Shown here one piece after another: positions 9,081 to 19,282 of a stretch of DNA of 64,000 nucleotides. The notes under the pieces were generated by a model. It ran no database searches. It saw only the letters and a list, made by a program, of their open reading frames with translations, and was not told the origin of the DNA. Both the position numbers and the translations under genes were made by a program. The first letter of the stretch is position 1, and the number at the start of each line of letters is the position of its first letter. The stretch comes from Allomesorhizobium sp043769475. Lineage in GTDB: Bacteria; Pseudomonadota; Alphaproteobacteria; Rhizobiales; Rhizobiaceae. The stretch lies in contig NZ_CP171729.1 of NCBI RefSeq assembly GCF_043769475.1, positions 372,001 to 436,000 of the forward strand, in the 5' to 3' direction.

Positions 9081-11174
9081 TTAGTTGATCCCTACGATCG
9101 AGACGCGATATTCGGCATCGAACAGATGCATCAGAACGCGCATGCTGCAGCCGGTACGGCGGCGGATCGCTTCTTGGCGGACCTTTCTCTCTTGCTCGGG
9201 CGAAGCGGTCGTTCCGGGTTGGGGCGAAGCGATCCTTGTGTGTTCTGCCGCGGCCCAGCGCGTCCCGTCCTTTTGGGTATCGACTTCGCAGAGATGGATC
9301 GGCGCGATGTCGTTCAAGAGCGCCTCTGTTCGGCTCGGCGAAAGACGCCAGCCCAACGGCAAAGCCAGTTCCGCCTGGGCGATCCGGTGTGCGTAAAATC
9401 CGTTGTCGACATGTACGGTGACGTCCAGCGCCGGATTGCGCTGCCGTTCCTCAAGGCCAGTCAGAGCCCGGCGCGCTTCGCCGACACGGGCGCCTAGCAG
9501 CGCCAGGAATGGATCGGCGATTGTCGGATCTGCGGCGGGCTTCACGTCCACCGTAGGATCGGCCGCAAAGGCGACGTGAGCCAGAAAAAGCGGCAGCCGG
9601 CAGCCGCTCCAATTGGCTTCGCTCATGAATTTCGCGGCGAATATAATCTCGAGGGTGGGGCAGTTGTCTTTGCCCCACGCTTTGCCCCAGGATACCGACT
9701 GGGTATTCCTCAAGGCGGAGATCAAATTCGATGCCGTCAATGCGCCCGTGTTGTCGGCATATCCGCCGTCCACGAGAACGCGGCTCGCCACGCCATCATT
9801 GAGCACCGCCGATTGCGTCAGGAACGGAAAACGTGCGCTGGTCACAGCCGCATGAATGATCGTGTCCTGGATTGCCGCGTCGGACTGCTTTTCGGCTATC
9901 GAGAACGTCTGGACGTCGCCGGAGCCCTGGAAACGGATCGGTGAAAAGACGACGCGCGATCCTGCACGTGCGTCGGTCGTCACAAACAGCAGAGCGGCAT
10001 CTTCGGGCTTGTTGGAGAGCGTGTCGCGCGCCGGCCCCAGAGCGTGCGACAGTGTCTCGGCAAGAGTACTCCCGCCATCCGGAAGTGTATTCCAAAAAGG
10101 CATCAGCCAAGCGATTGGCTGACGGAGGAGCAGATTGGCGAGAACAGGCGAGAGCAGATCCGCGATGATCGTGTCGGGAACGTTGTTCGGCGCAACCTCG
10201 TCACGACATTGCGTATACGCCACCGGACGGCTCAATGCGCGTTCCATGACGAAACCGAGCGCGCCGCCCGATACGCCGATGGTCGCGAAGACATGCGTCT
10301 TCAACTGCGGACAGTAATGCGTGAGCGCCCGATAGCCGAGAAAACTGTGTGCGGCCGCATATATTCCGCCGCCCTCCGCCGACATGATGATCAAGGGCAG
10401 CGGCCGCATCGCCTTTCGATATCGATCGATGGCGTCGTTGCGCGCTGCCAGCCAGGTGTTGAGCGCTTCTTGTGTGTTGCGGCCCCGCTGGCCTTTGCCG
10501 ACCGGGATTGTGGCGAACTGCTTATCAAAGGCGGCGACCGCCAGCCAAACCAACAGGAAATACAGCGCAGATTTTGGGTGCTGCAGGATCGCTGTGATGA
10601 TCAGGGTAAAGAGCAGCAGGCCGAGCGAGAAGATCACGAGCGGCCCGAGCGCGATCGGAAACCCGACCGGATCTAACGCGAGATAGAGCACGAGCACACC
10701 GTAGAAAAGGCCGAGAAGAACCAACACAGTCCCTTTACGCGCGACGATACCGGGCGATGAGAGCGGCGACCATCGGGCCATCGCCCAGCCTGCGAGAATG
10801 GCGGGGACCGATAGAAACGCGCTGCGTGGAACGGATAGGACGCCGAGAGCCGCGAGCACTACGGCCGGAAGTAGGCAAACGACCGTATCGCAGATCGAGA
10901 GGCGCGTGTCATCGAGCCGGACCAAGACGATGACGAACGGGATCAGCGCCAGGATGAAAAAACCGCCCGCGATGCCCGCATATTGTTTCTGGTCGATCAT
11001 GGCGACAAAACTATCGGTCAGTTGAGCCGGATGGATCAGGCACAGCAAGATGACGACGGTGCAAAGGAATAACACAGGGAGTCGCCGCACGAACCATCCG
11101 CGTATAACAATGATAAGGAGAAGCAGCCCGGCGGCGGCGAGCCCTGCAAGGATGCTGAAACCCGTCGAGGGCAT
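9081..11174 (-). CDS. Membrane-anchored patatin-like phospholipase
   Basis: A 697-residue protein. The first 220 or so residues hold several hydrophobic segments, beginning with STGFSILAGLAAAGLLLLI. The patatin domain follows: oxyanion EGGGIY near residue 268, nucleophile GVSGGALG near 300, and catalytic aspartate in VDGGYADN near 468. Patatins hydrolyse acyl chains from phospholipids. The membrane part suggests it acts at the inner membrane. It starts 3 bases after the upstream secreted-protein gene on the same strand, so the two form an operon. Confidence 0.85.
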   Translation of the reverse strand: MPSTGFSILAGLAAAGLLLLIIVIRGWFVRRLPVLFLCTVVILLCLIHPAQLTDSFVAMIDQKQYAGIAGGFFILALIPFVIVLVRLDDTRLSICDTVVCLLPAVVLAALGVLSVPRSAFLSVPAILAGWAMARWSPLSSPGIVARKGTVLVLLGLFYGVLVLYLALDPVGFPIALGPLVIFSLGLLLFTLIITAILQHPKSALYFLLVWLAVAAFDKQFATIPVGKGQRGRNTQEALNTWLAARNDAIDRYRKAMRPLPLIIMSAEGGGIYAAAHSFLGYRALTHYCPQLKTHVFATIGVSGGALGFVMERALSRPVAYTQCRDEVAPNNVPDTIIADLLSPVLANLLLRQPIAWLMPFWNTLPDGGSTLAETLSHALGPARDTLSNKPEDAALLFVTTDARAGSRVVFSPIRFQGSGDVQTFSIAEKQSDAAIQDTIIHAAVTSARFPFLTQSAVLNDGVASRVLVDGGYADNTGALTASNLISALRNTQSVSWGKAWGKDNCPTLEIIFAAKFMSEANWSGCRLPLFLAHVAFAADPTVDVKPAADPTIADPFLALLGARVGEARRALTGLEERQRNPALDVTVHVDNGFYAHRIAQAELALPLGWRLSPSRTEALLNDIAPIHLCEVDTQKDGTRWAAAEHTRIASPQPGTTASPEQERKVRQEAIRRRTGCSMRVLMHLFDAEYRVSIVGIN

Positions 11175-11177
11175 CGC

Positions 11178-11786
11178 TCAGATCCCGCAAAGCCGTTGCA
11201 CGAGACTTTTGAGAACTCCCGCACTCGGATCGGGCGGGCGAAAGCGGTTCACGATCGGCGCATACATGAACTGCAGCTTGCTGCGCAGCGGCCCGTCGAT
11301 GGAGAGCGCGGCGGCGTCGAGCGATGCCGAACTGTAAACCACGAAGCCGCGGATATCGCCCTTCGCTAGATCGACGCTACGGATCAATTCGCCGAGGGCC
11401 AGCCGGAGATTGGCCGAGCCAGTGAATGTCGAGCCGTGCACAACGACGACGTCAGGATCTTGCGCGACTACGTCCGGCGCTATGCGGGCGGCTTCCGATT
11501 GGCCGGGCTGCCGCTGAGCCGACGAAGCCGGCACATACGGGTAGGGCGAGAGGACGTAAGGCGCCCTGATCAGCGCATCCACCGACTGCAGAGCTCTGCG
11601 CTGGTGGTAGTCGATATGCGTCACCCGGCAATTGTTCGTTTGCGCGAAGGCTGCGAACGGTAACAAAGTTCCCGCGATGAGGAAGCCGAACACCCGGTGC
11701 CGTCGCGCCAGGGTGCATAAAACCCCGGCTACGCAACCGGCAAGGACCTTGGTCGGAAAACGCGTTGATGGAGACCAGTTGCCCAT
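11178..11786 (-). CDS. Secreted protein of unknown function
   Basis: A 202-residue protein with a hydrophobic signal segment ending LLPFAAFAQT, so it is probably exported. The body contains DPDVVVVHGSTFTGSANLRLALGEL, which reads like an alpha/beta Rossmann strand-loop, but I do not recognise a family. It lies 3 bases upstream of the membrane patatin gene and is probably a partner or accessory of it. The start is uncertain because the N-terminal 30 residues before the signal segment are unusually long. Confidence 0.6.
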   Translation of the reverse strand: MGNWSPSTRFPTKVLAGCVAGVLCTLARRHRVFGFLIAGTLLPFAAFAQTNNCRVTHIDYHQRRALQSVDALIRAPYVLSPYPYVPASSAQRQPGQSEAARIAPDVVAQDPDVVVVHGSTFTGSANLRLALGELIRSVDLAKGDIRGFVVYSSASLDAAALSIDGPLRSKLQFMYAPIVNRFRPPDPSAGVLKSLVQRLCGI

Positions 11787-11930
11787 TGCACATTCATTTA
11801 ACCGGCTCTCAATTTGCTTCCGTCCTACTGCGAGGCGCGCCTGATATTACGTGGGCGTTGCTGCGTGGTCTAGAGAGCCGTGCGTTTGACAGAGTGGATA
11901 AGTTGGCACCAGAGGCAGGCGGTGTCCGCT

Positions 11931-13616
11931 TCAGGACGGCACCCTCTTGAACCACTTATCAAATTTGCCAAGCGCACCCCACGCGGCCAAACCGATAAGC
12001 AGCGGTTGTGCGTAGGGAACAAATGGCACAAGAGGCGTCAAAATTTCTGGCAACGACCCCGTACTGCCTGCCGTACCTAACACTTGCGTTAATATCGCTC
12101 CTATCGCTCCTATTGCCGTCTTACGTCCGTCGAGAAGTTTGCCGACGGTTTCTCCCAATGCTCCATTCACTGTGGTTAGTGGCGGTGTCACCGGGTTAAT
12201 TTTCTGCTCGTCGACCTCCTTCAGGAATATCTCGATATCGCTCAACCGCTTCGTGAGTTCCGAGCCTCTCGCCGGATCACCACCTACAAGCCCAGAGAAA
12301 GCTAAGATCATTTTTCTTAGCTCTTCGATTCTTGCGACCAGGCTCTCAGTGTTCAGATCGGTCCCAAGTACGGCGGCATCATTTCTAAGATCGGGTGCAA
12401 TCGGAATATCGTCAGCCACTTCAATCGAGGGCGAGGCGGTGACCAGGGCATTCGCCGCCATCCGAACGTCCTCAAGACGGTTCATCCAGCCTTTACCGAA
12501 GGTAGGAAAGTGATGAAGGCCACGCAGGAACTGCTCCTGAATAGCAAAAAAGTCCGCCACTACCCGTCGGAGATCGACCTTTGCGACCGCGGCCAGCGTC
12601 TCTTTTCCGATCGCGCCATCGATCTCGATAGCAATACCTTGACGGCTGATTGCCGTCTGAAGAAATGTTGCGCCTCTCGATGGTCCATGAAGTACTGCTG
12701 CATTGTGCGCAGCAGCGCAGAGGGGCAGCGGCAAGTCATCTCCACGAATTATGTCGTAGTAGAACGCCTTCATTATCTGCCACGCCTCAGTCCGCGTAAG
12801 TGCCCTCACTTGGGCCTTGCTGACTGGGCCGCCGCGCCATCTGGCGAGCGTCGCGAGTGTAATGCCCATATTTGTGGCACCGCCGGGATCCGCGGGATGA
12901 TCAACATATCCGCCCTCCCATTTGTCTACGATCGGCTGGACTCTTGCAAATTGAGTCGTCCGAGTGGTTCCCGCCGAACCTGCGAAAGGGGTAGCAGGTC
13001 GGGTAAGGTCCATGCTGTCCAGGTAGTCCATATCAAGCCCCTCCCTAATCGTATCTATGGTTTCAATCCCTATTTCCTCGGATATTTCGTCGCTGTCGAG
13101 CGCTGGCCTGTCGAGTAGGGTCGGAGCGGGTGGAGCATTGCGGCCCCACTCGATTATCGAGAACTGGAGATTCTCAGCCCAGGAGGAGTCACCGCCCTTG
13201 GGATAAATACCAGCCCGAAGCTGCGAAGTATTCAGGCCCGCCATCTGAAGGTGCGGAAGTTCCCAACTCAGGGGCTCCAGGCCATGCGCGCGCCCTACCT
13301 CGTGCAATCTCTCCCACGACTTGGCCTTGGTGCCCGTGGTCTCCCAACTCCACTTGCCGTTGATCCGCAATACGAAATCAGCAGCAAGTCCGTACTGATG
13401 ATAGGATCCCCACGCGCTAGCCTTCGTAACAATTTTTCCCGGAGCTGTCCTGCCTTGGGAGAAGAGGAATTCTTGCCTTTTTGGCGAACGATAGGCCTCG
13501 AATATTTCGAATGGATGCCCTTCCTCGATCAGCTGCTTGTGCGTTGCAAGAACAGCTTTCCTCAGTCTGGGATGCAACGCGCCAAGTTCTGTCTGACGCT
13601 CGTGCGGACTCGGCAT
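11931..13616 (-). CDS. Fused M15 peptidase and GH108 muramidase with C-terminal membrane segment
   Basis: A 561-residue cell-wall hydrolase with two catalytic domains. Residues about 10-130 are an M15 (endolysin/VanY-like) zinc peptidase with H73 and D80 in SYHQYGLAADF and E119/H122 in WELPHLQM. Residues about 225-390 are a GH108-type N-acetylmuramidase with E234 in WEGGYVDHPADPGGATNMG, followed by the peptidoglycan-binding-like part typical of that family. The tail (about 490-561) is hydrophobic (GAIGAILTQVLG, AQPLLIGLAAWGALG) and resembles a membrane or holin-like segment. Such a protein could cut both glycan and peptide bonds. There is no signal peptide and no phage structural gene nearby. 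Confidence 0.85.
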   Translation of the reverse strand: MPSPHERQTELGALHPRLRKAVLATHKQLIEEGHPFEIFEAYRSPKRQEFLFSQGRTAPGKIVTKASAWGSYHQYGLAADFVLRINGKWSWETTGTKAKSWERLHEVGRAHGLEPLSWELPHLQMAGLNTSQLRAGIYPKGGDSSWAENLQFSIIEWGRNAPPAPTLLDRPALDSDEISEEIGIETIDTIREGLDMDYLDSMDLTRPATPFAGSAGTTRTTQFARVQPIVDKWEGGYVDHPADPGGATNMGITLATLARWRGGPVSKAQVRALTRTEAWQIMKAFYYDIIRGDDLPLPLCAAAHNAAVLHGPSRGATFLQTAISRQGIAIEIDGAIGKETLAAVAKVDLRRVVADFFAIQEQFLRGLHHFPTFGKGWMNRLEDVRMAANALVTASPSIEVADDIPIAPDLRNDAAVLGTDLNTESLVARIEELRKMILAFSGLVGGDPARGSELTKRLSDIEIFLKEVDEQKINPVTPPLTTVNGALGETVGKLLDGRKTAIGAIGAILTQVLGTAGSTGSLPEILTPLVPFVPYAQPLLIGLAAWGALGKFDKWFKRVPS

Positions 13617-14039
13617 TAGACCCCCCCATCGCTACGCAACAAACCCCTTTTTTCTATAGCCTGCCATGAAACTATAATCGCCACAATATCCACTGTGCAA
13701 AAAAAAGATCTATGACCCGAATACGCTCTTGGTTAATCTAAAAACCAAGCAAATGATCGAAGGACGTGAGCGCTGTTTATTGCCAGTCCGAATGCTGCCT
13801 AGGGAATCTTGGAATGGTTCCAATAAAAGGTGTCTTTCGAGTTCTTTGCCGGTTGCCCGATCGAGAGGATACCTCCGGATCGCTAGTAAATCTCAGCGTT
13901 TACCGGATTCGAACAGGTGGTCGACAGTGCTGGCCAAACTTAGCACTACGGGGGTGTTGATGGGCAGAAATCTTGTTGTCCTGGCAACGGGACGGGCAAC
14001 AGCGCCGCTAAAGCTGTTCAAGACGAATGTCTGGCGGAT
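13617..14039. other. Intergenic region between endolysin gene and IS remnant
   Basis: No credible gene or RNA was seen. The short open frames have no recognisable motif. The right end touches the truncated transposase sequence. Confidence 0.4.
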
Positions 14040-15063
14040 CTACGAGGCGCTCGAGCTTGGAACGAGGTTCAGCGCGGTGGCGAAGTCGCGCGTTTCCTTG
14101 GCCGTGTAAGGGCTGCCGTTGTCCGACAGGTGCTCGATGGGGTGCGGCGCCCGCACGGAGCCAAAGCGCTTCTCGACGGCTTCGAGCATCATGTCGCGTA
14201 CGTCCGAGCCGCTGATGCCGGCACCGCTCACGGCAGTCCAGGCGATGATCTCGCCGTTCCAGCAGGCGAACTCCAGGCCATCGGAGCACCAGCGCAGGTT
14301 TGAGCGCATGACCATCACCTTGCCATCGTGAATGCGACCTTCGCGGCGGCCGGTGTGAGGCTCCAGAAGCAAGGCCGACTGCTGCATGATCCGATGCACC
14401 CGCTTGCGGTTGACGATAGGCAGTCCTTTTCGCGTCAGTTCCCGGTTCACCAGTGCGGTGATGCGCCGGTAGCCATAGGTCGGCCGCTCGTCGACGAAGC
14501 GGCGGATGAGCGGCAGCAAGCCCTCGTCGTCGGCCTTGCGATAGGCGCCACGCGGTCTGGTTCTTCCGGTGCGCCTGGAAAGGAGGTTGGAGCGTGACAC
14601 GCCGAGCACCTCGGCGACCCGCTCGAGAGCGGCCGCAAGGTCGGTTTTTTTGCCTGCGATTTGGCGAGCGCTTCCTGGAGGATCTCGTTCTCCATGGTCT
14701 TGCGGCCCAGCAGGCGTTCCAGCTCGCGCACCCGCTCCGCGAGACGCCGAACCTATGAACTGCCGACGACGGGTTCATCCGAACTCACTGCTGCCGCACC
14801 TCCCTCGCTCAACAGACGGCGCCAGCGGTAGAGAAGATTGGGCGCCACATCGTTGCGCCGGGCAACGGATGACACCGTCTCGCCCGGCTCGAAACTCTCC
14901 TCGATGATCCGCAGCTTTGCTTCCGTCGACCAATGCCGACGGTGGGGCGACGCCGGTGATCACCTCGATGCGCTGATAGTCCTCGGACATAAGCCTATCC
15001 TCAAGCCTGTGCTTGAGCCTTTCTGCTATGCCGGGTGTCCTATCGAAATGGGGGCAATTCACT
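14040..15063 (-). mobile_element. Decayed and truncated IS3-family (IS2-like) element
   Basis: On the minus strand, OrfA begins at about 14990 (MSEDYQRIEVITG) and then shifts frame. The continuing frame reads STEAKLRIIEESFEPGETVS and VARRNDVAPNLLYRWRR, and meets a stop before VRRLAERVRELERLLGRK. OrfB continues with the IS3 pattern (RPTYGYRRITALVNREL, DGLEFACWNGEIIAWTAV, SDNGSPYTAKETRDFA) but is cut at about 14040, before the final glutamate region. The right end (15038-15063) looks like an IS3-type terminus with GGGGGCAATTCA. The element cannot transpose by itself. Confidence 0.85.
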
Positions 15064-15555
15064 GTGACAAAACAAAACCATAACCACGGAGTATGCGTGC
15101 AGCGTCACAAAAGTTGGCAGACAAGCACACCTCCTGAACCACGCGCAAACAGCTTTTCCCCAAATCCTGGTGCCCGAACGTCCCGCTGAGATCTATATGA
15201 GCGTGGTGCTGTGCTCCTGGCCGATGGTCGATGTGGTCTGTACGCAACAGCCACAAGCATCAGGAAGACGCAGCGTGAAGCGCTGAACCCCGGGTTTTGA
15301 CGGAGGCCGTTTGGGTTAAGTTACGCTGCCATGGCCGGCTCTTGCAGCATAGCGTAGTAGCGTTCCTCGCTCGTAAAGTTGACCATGCCGTGGAAATTGC
15401 CGAGATTGATGCTTTCGCCATGCAGATCAAATAGCTCGTTGGCATGCGCGGGCGCGGCCAAGCCGAGCGCCGCAAGAACATATCGGCACACCTCACAGGC
15501 CGCTTCTTGTCCGTAGCAAAATCAGACTACCTCTACCGTAGACGGCGACGCCGCG
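15064..15555. other. Intergenic region with a small gene remnant
   Basis: No complete gene is visible. On the minus strand at about 15328-15500 there is an open stretch reading RYVLAALGLAAPAHANELFD and ending RYYAMLQEPAMAA before a stop. It looks like a signal peptide plus the start of a small exported protein without its own start codon. I do not recognise the family. Confidence 0.4.
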
Positions 15556-18500
15556 GTGATGCATCCTCAACTTGCACGGATTAGCCCACGACGTCACTCC
15601 GGCACGGGATTAATAATGGGGGCAGGCGGCGAAGAACTTGTGATCCTCGTCCACGGAACGGGCGCGTCGCAGCGCGGCCCGAAAGGTGAAGAGCGCTGGT
15701 GGCAACCGGAGAGCGCCTTCGCACAGGAAATGCTTACCGAGATCTCCAGGCAAGTCTCGGACGATGCGGATCGGCACTTCCGGCTAGAGGCCTTCGTTTG
15801 GTCGGGCGCCAACTCCGAGCTTGAACGGCGGATCGCCGGCCAGACTCTCGCCGAGCGCCTGAGGGATCTGGAAGGCAGACGTATCCCCTTTCACCTTGTC
15901 GGCCATAGTCATGGCGGCTCGGTCATTTTGCACGCGCTGCAGCGCATGCTTCGGGATGGGCGGCCGAGATCGCTGCGGAGCTGGACCACTGTCGGCACCC
16001 CCTTCCTGATCTTCGGCGACAGAGGTGCGTTCTACCTGCTGCTCTTCCTGTTCCTTTCGCTCTTCACGGTCGGCCTGACCTACCTCCTGCTTGGCTCGTT
16101 GCCTGCCATCTACTGGGCTGAGCTGGGACGCGTCGTCCGCGACGCACACCCCCTCGCTCTCGTCAGCGTGCTTGCGGGCGGTACGGTGGCGGTTGCGCTG
16201 GCGGCCTATTCGCTCGTGGTGTTCACCCTCCAGCTATGGCGGCGCGTGCGTTCCCGCTCGCGACAGCTCTCAGCACATGACGCTGTTTTCCTCGGCGAGC
16301 GGTGGCTCCCGCTGATGCATCCAGAAGACGAGCCGATCAACGTCCTCCGCGCGTCGGTCATACAACCAGCGGAGCCGTTCATGCCGCGATTGAAGGCAGG
16401 GCTCGGCGCTCGGGAAGCAGGGAAATTCGAGAGCGTGCGCGAGAACGAGCCCGCTGGCAGGAAGCCCGTCAGCCCGCCGATCACACTCAGCACCGTAATA
16501 ACTGCTGCGGTGTCGCTGGTCACCGCGCCGTTCTACAACAGGATCGTAGCTCCGATGCTGGACCAGTTCCTGTGGGAGACCGTGAAACAGGTCGCCCAGG
16601 GCAAAGATATCGCGGGCGAGTACCTGATTCGCTGCGACCGTGCGCCTCCCGAGCTCCTCGCTTATTGGAAAGAGGGTCCGCCGGACTTTCTCGCCAAGCT
16701 CTCGACCCTGGCGGACTCCTCGGCGGCATGCACCGCACGATCCATCCGCAGCCGGCTTGCAGCGATAGGCGAAGGAACCTCTTCTGTGTCTGCGTTGAGC
16801 AACGCGCTCTCCTGGAGAGAAGTGGTTCACACGGCCTACTTCGAGCCGGGATGCGGCGTCGCGGCGATCGTTGCGCAGAGGATAATCCAGAACGGCGTAA
16901 TTGTCGGGGCGGCTCGGCCGACACCTTCCGCGCCAGCAGCAGAACCGGCAAGCCGGAAGCAGCGGCCCTTCCGGCCACGATATCTGTACCTGGCACTGGT
17001 CGGCGCGGCGGCCGCGTTTTGCGCTGCAGCGTCCCTCTCCACCGTAGCCGTCGAACGCGCATGGCTCTGGCCATACACGAACGCCTTCCAGATCGATCGG
17101 ATCTACCGCAGCCTGTTCGAGGCGCGCGCCACATCGTTGCGCCTCATGCACGGGCTCGACAAGATTCTGATCCGCTGGGTGCTGCTCGACCGAACCGAGG
17201 AGGCGATAATCACCGCATTGCGACTCGACGACATGATCCGATACATGGGCGCGAACGCCAGGCTCGAGCGACTGCAGGACGTCGCCTTCGCCATTGGCGC
17301 GAAAGGCTCGGCGACGGATCTCGCTCTTCTCCTTGGCAGCGACGTTTGCGCGAAGAGCGAAGCCTCCTGCCTAGAGGATCTGAGCAAGAAGGAAGTGACT
17401 GCATATCTCCTGGCGCACGCGGCTGCTGGCGGAAGGGCAGCGGGAAACGGCTTCCAGCGCATTCCGGAGAAGCAGCTCGAGGAGATCGTGTCAGGAGCGA
17501 GCCGGGATACCTGGTCGTCGGGATATCTCGTCCGCGTGATGCTGCATTCGGGTGCCTTCGAATTGGCGGAGCGCTTCGCCGAGAGTGATTCATCGTTTTG
17601 TGACGGAGTCAAGGATTGGGCGCGTGAGTCTCCCTACCGTGTCCCGACAGATACGATACCGAGCAAGCTGCGAAAATGTCTGGACGAGCCGATTGCGGAC
17701 TATGTCGCGGGCCAAACCTACGCCTATCGGAACTACTTCTCGTTTCCTTCGACCGTTCTGCGCCAGGTTATCAAGGCCCTTCCGAGCTCCCAGTTGAAGT
17801 CCTGCAAATCAGAGGTTCTTGGCGCCTTCCATGCGATGAACCGTTGCGAGGAGGATCGGGCGAATCTCACCCCCATCTTCAAAGACACGCAGCAGCTCGC
17901 GCTTACTTATGATCCGGGGAGGTCGGCAGATGATCTGCTTAAAGAGATCTCCATCTACGGCAGCCGGTACGGCAGTGATCTGCCGTCCTGCCTCTCTCCG
18001 CTCGACGAACGGATCTCGGACCTGCAGCTCTGCCTTCGGCCGGCAAGAGACCAGATGTCGCCGGATACTAGGAACGAAACTCTCGTCCCATCTGCTGAGG
18101 AGGAGGACCGTCTTTCGTGGTGGACATCAAATGTCTGGAAGGCAGCGGCCGAGCAGCAGTCCCCGATCTGCGGCGAAGACACCTTCGGACTAGGCAGCGG
18201 ATATGGCCACAAGATGCAGGCAATGAACGGCCGACTGAACGAGCTCACGCCACAGGACCGTGAGGAGGTGAAACGGCTGGTCGCGCTTCGGACCGATTAC
18301 GTGCTCCAACAGCCGCAGTTCATCGATCCCACGGCTGCTGATAGCATGGACATGGCCAACGCCACGTGCGGATGGGCCAGCTTGGCGCTGGCCTGGACAT
18401 GGATCGGGGATGAAAAGCAGGCCACGAATCTTCTCAACGCAGTGCTGCCAAAGCAGTCGTTAGCCTCCGGCACCCAGATGCTCGACTTCTATCTCGGCAT

Positions 18501-18849
18501 TGCGGATGCCCTGGCCAAACGCGCGCCCGCGCAGGCCAAGCGGTTTCTCGACCGGTCCTTCGACCTAGTGGACGACAACGACCCTGCCTTGTTTTTCAAA
18601 TCGAGTGACGGATCGATCGACGAGTCCTTCGCCTATGGAAAGTCGGACATTGCCCGGCTCTATGCCGACATCGGCGAGTATCGCCTCACGGCGGCGACGA
18701 ACGACAGGGTCAACCAGTTCAACGAGGGTGCTGTGTTCGCCTATCTGACCATCCTCGATTCGGAAATCCGAAAGGCTGGGCGATTCGGCGATGCGGTGCT
18801 GAAGGCGGCCTTGCTGTCACCGCGCCCACCCGGCTTCCGGCTGAACTGA
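15556..18849 (+). CDS. Large membrane alpha/beta hydrolase (lipase-like)
   Basis: The open frame encodes 1097 residues; the ATG at 15616 (MGAGGEELVILVHGTG) is a plausible start and gives 1077. The N-terminal 250 residues are a lipase-like alpha/beta hydrolase: LVHGTGASQ as oxyanion strand and nucleophile GHSHGG near residue 118. Two or more hydrophobic segments follow (FYLLLFLFLSLFTVGLTYLL and ALVSVLAGGTVAVALAAYSL) and another near residue 475-500. The C-terminal 600 residues are cysteine-containing, helix-rich and unrecognised, possibly repeat-like. It probably acts at the membrane on lipid or ester substrates. It stands alone on the + strand between IS debris and the second patatin. Confidence 0.72.
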   Translation: MMHPQLARISPRRHSGTGLIMGAGGEELVILVHGTGASQRGPKGEERWWQPESAFAQEMLTEISRQVSDDADRHFRLEAFVWSGANSELERRIAGQTLAERLRDLEGRRIPFHLVGHSHGGSVILHALQRMLRDGRPRSLRSWTTVGTPFLIFGDRGAFYLLLFLFLSLFTVGLTYLLLGSLPAIYWAELGRVVRDAHPLALVSVLAGGTVAVALAAYSLVVFTLQLWRRVRSRSRQLSAHDAVFLGERWLPLMHPEDEPINVLRASVIQPAEPFMPRLKAGLGAREAGKFESVRENEPAGRKPVSPPITLSTVITAAVSLVTAPFYNRIVAPMLDQFLWETVKQVAQGKDIAGEYLIRCDRAPPELLAYWKEGPPDFLAKLSTLADSSAACTARSIRSRLAAIGEGTSSVSALSNALSWREVVHTAYFEPGCGVAAIVAQRIIQNGVIVGAARPTPSAPAAEPASRKQRPFRPRYLYLALVGAAAAFCAAASLSTVAVERAWLWPYTNAFQIDRIYRSLFEARATSLRLMHGLDKILIRWVLLDRTEEAIITALRLDDMIRYMGANARLERLQDVAFAIGAKGSATDLALLLGSDVCAKSEASCLEDLSKKEVTAYLLAHAAAGGRAAGNGFQRIPEKQLEEIVSGASRDTWSSGYLVRVMLHSGAFELAERFAESDSSFCDGVKDWARESPYRVPTDTIPSKLRKCLDEPIADYVAGQTYAYRNYFSFPSTVLRQVIKALPSSQLKSCKSEVLGAFHAMNRCEEDRANLTPIFKDTQQLALTYDPGRSADDLLKEISIYGSRYGSDLPSCLSPLDERISDLQLCLRPARDQMSPDTRNETLVPSAEEEDRLSWWTSNVWKAAAEQQSPICGEDTFGLGSGYGHKMQAMNGRLNELTPQDREEVKRLVALRTDYVLQQPQFIDPTAADSMDMANATCGWASLALAWTWIGDEKQATNLLNAVLPKQSLASGTQMLDFYLGIADALAKRAPAQAKRFLDRSFDLVDDNDPALFFKSSDGSIDESFAYGKSDIARLYADIGEYRLTAATNDRVNQFNEGAVFAYLTILDSEIRKAGRFGDAVLKAALLSPRPPGFRLN

Positions 18850-19282
18850 CGCGCCGGTCGAAGCTCGCCATTGTCGCTTTCGTGCCGGGCCCGAGGGTGG
18901 TCCGAAAGAGGGCGTGGTTGCTGGCCGTCTTCTGGCGAAGCCGCTGGTTGTGCCCTTCCCTGACCGGGCTAAGAGACCGGTCTAATAGGGCCGATAGCCT
19001 GCCTGCTTCCTCCCGCTCACCTTCTCCGCCGCCGACCCTAATGTCTTTTCTGCCGTTCTGGTCGCGCAGAGTGGACCGGCAGGTTCCGGCCTACGGTCGC
19101 GCTTCCTTCGATGAGATACGTGGTGCTAAATTGCTCGTCGTTGTTTTACGTTCGGGTATACTTTCATTCTCCGAAATACATTTTTGATTGAAGCATAAAT
19201 GGCAAATGTCATGGAACGGCTATCAATCTTGCAAGAAATTAGATAAGGATTGGAGCTGCGAAATTTAAGCGCGGGGGCGTTT
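18850..19282. other. Intergenic region upstream of second patatin gene
   Basis: No gene was recognised. The right part (19130-19250) is A+T-rich compared with its neighbours and is the likely promoter region of the patatin gene. Confidence 0.4.

Noticed and set aside
13729..14109. 126-residue plus-strand frame and a possible tRNA-like stretch near 13890
   Set aside because: No cloverleaf could be drawn and the frame runs into the IS remnant.
16270..17151. Long frames on both strands inside the 1097-residue hydrolase gene
   Set aside because: The forward gene shows the hydrolase motifs and membrane segments; the others are arginine-rich shadows typical of high G+C DNA.
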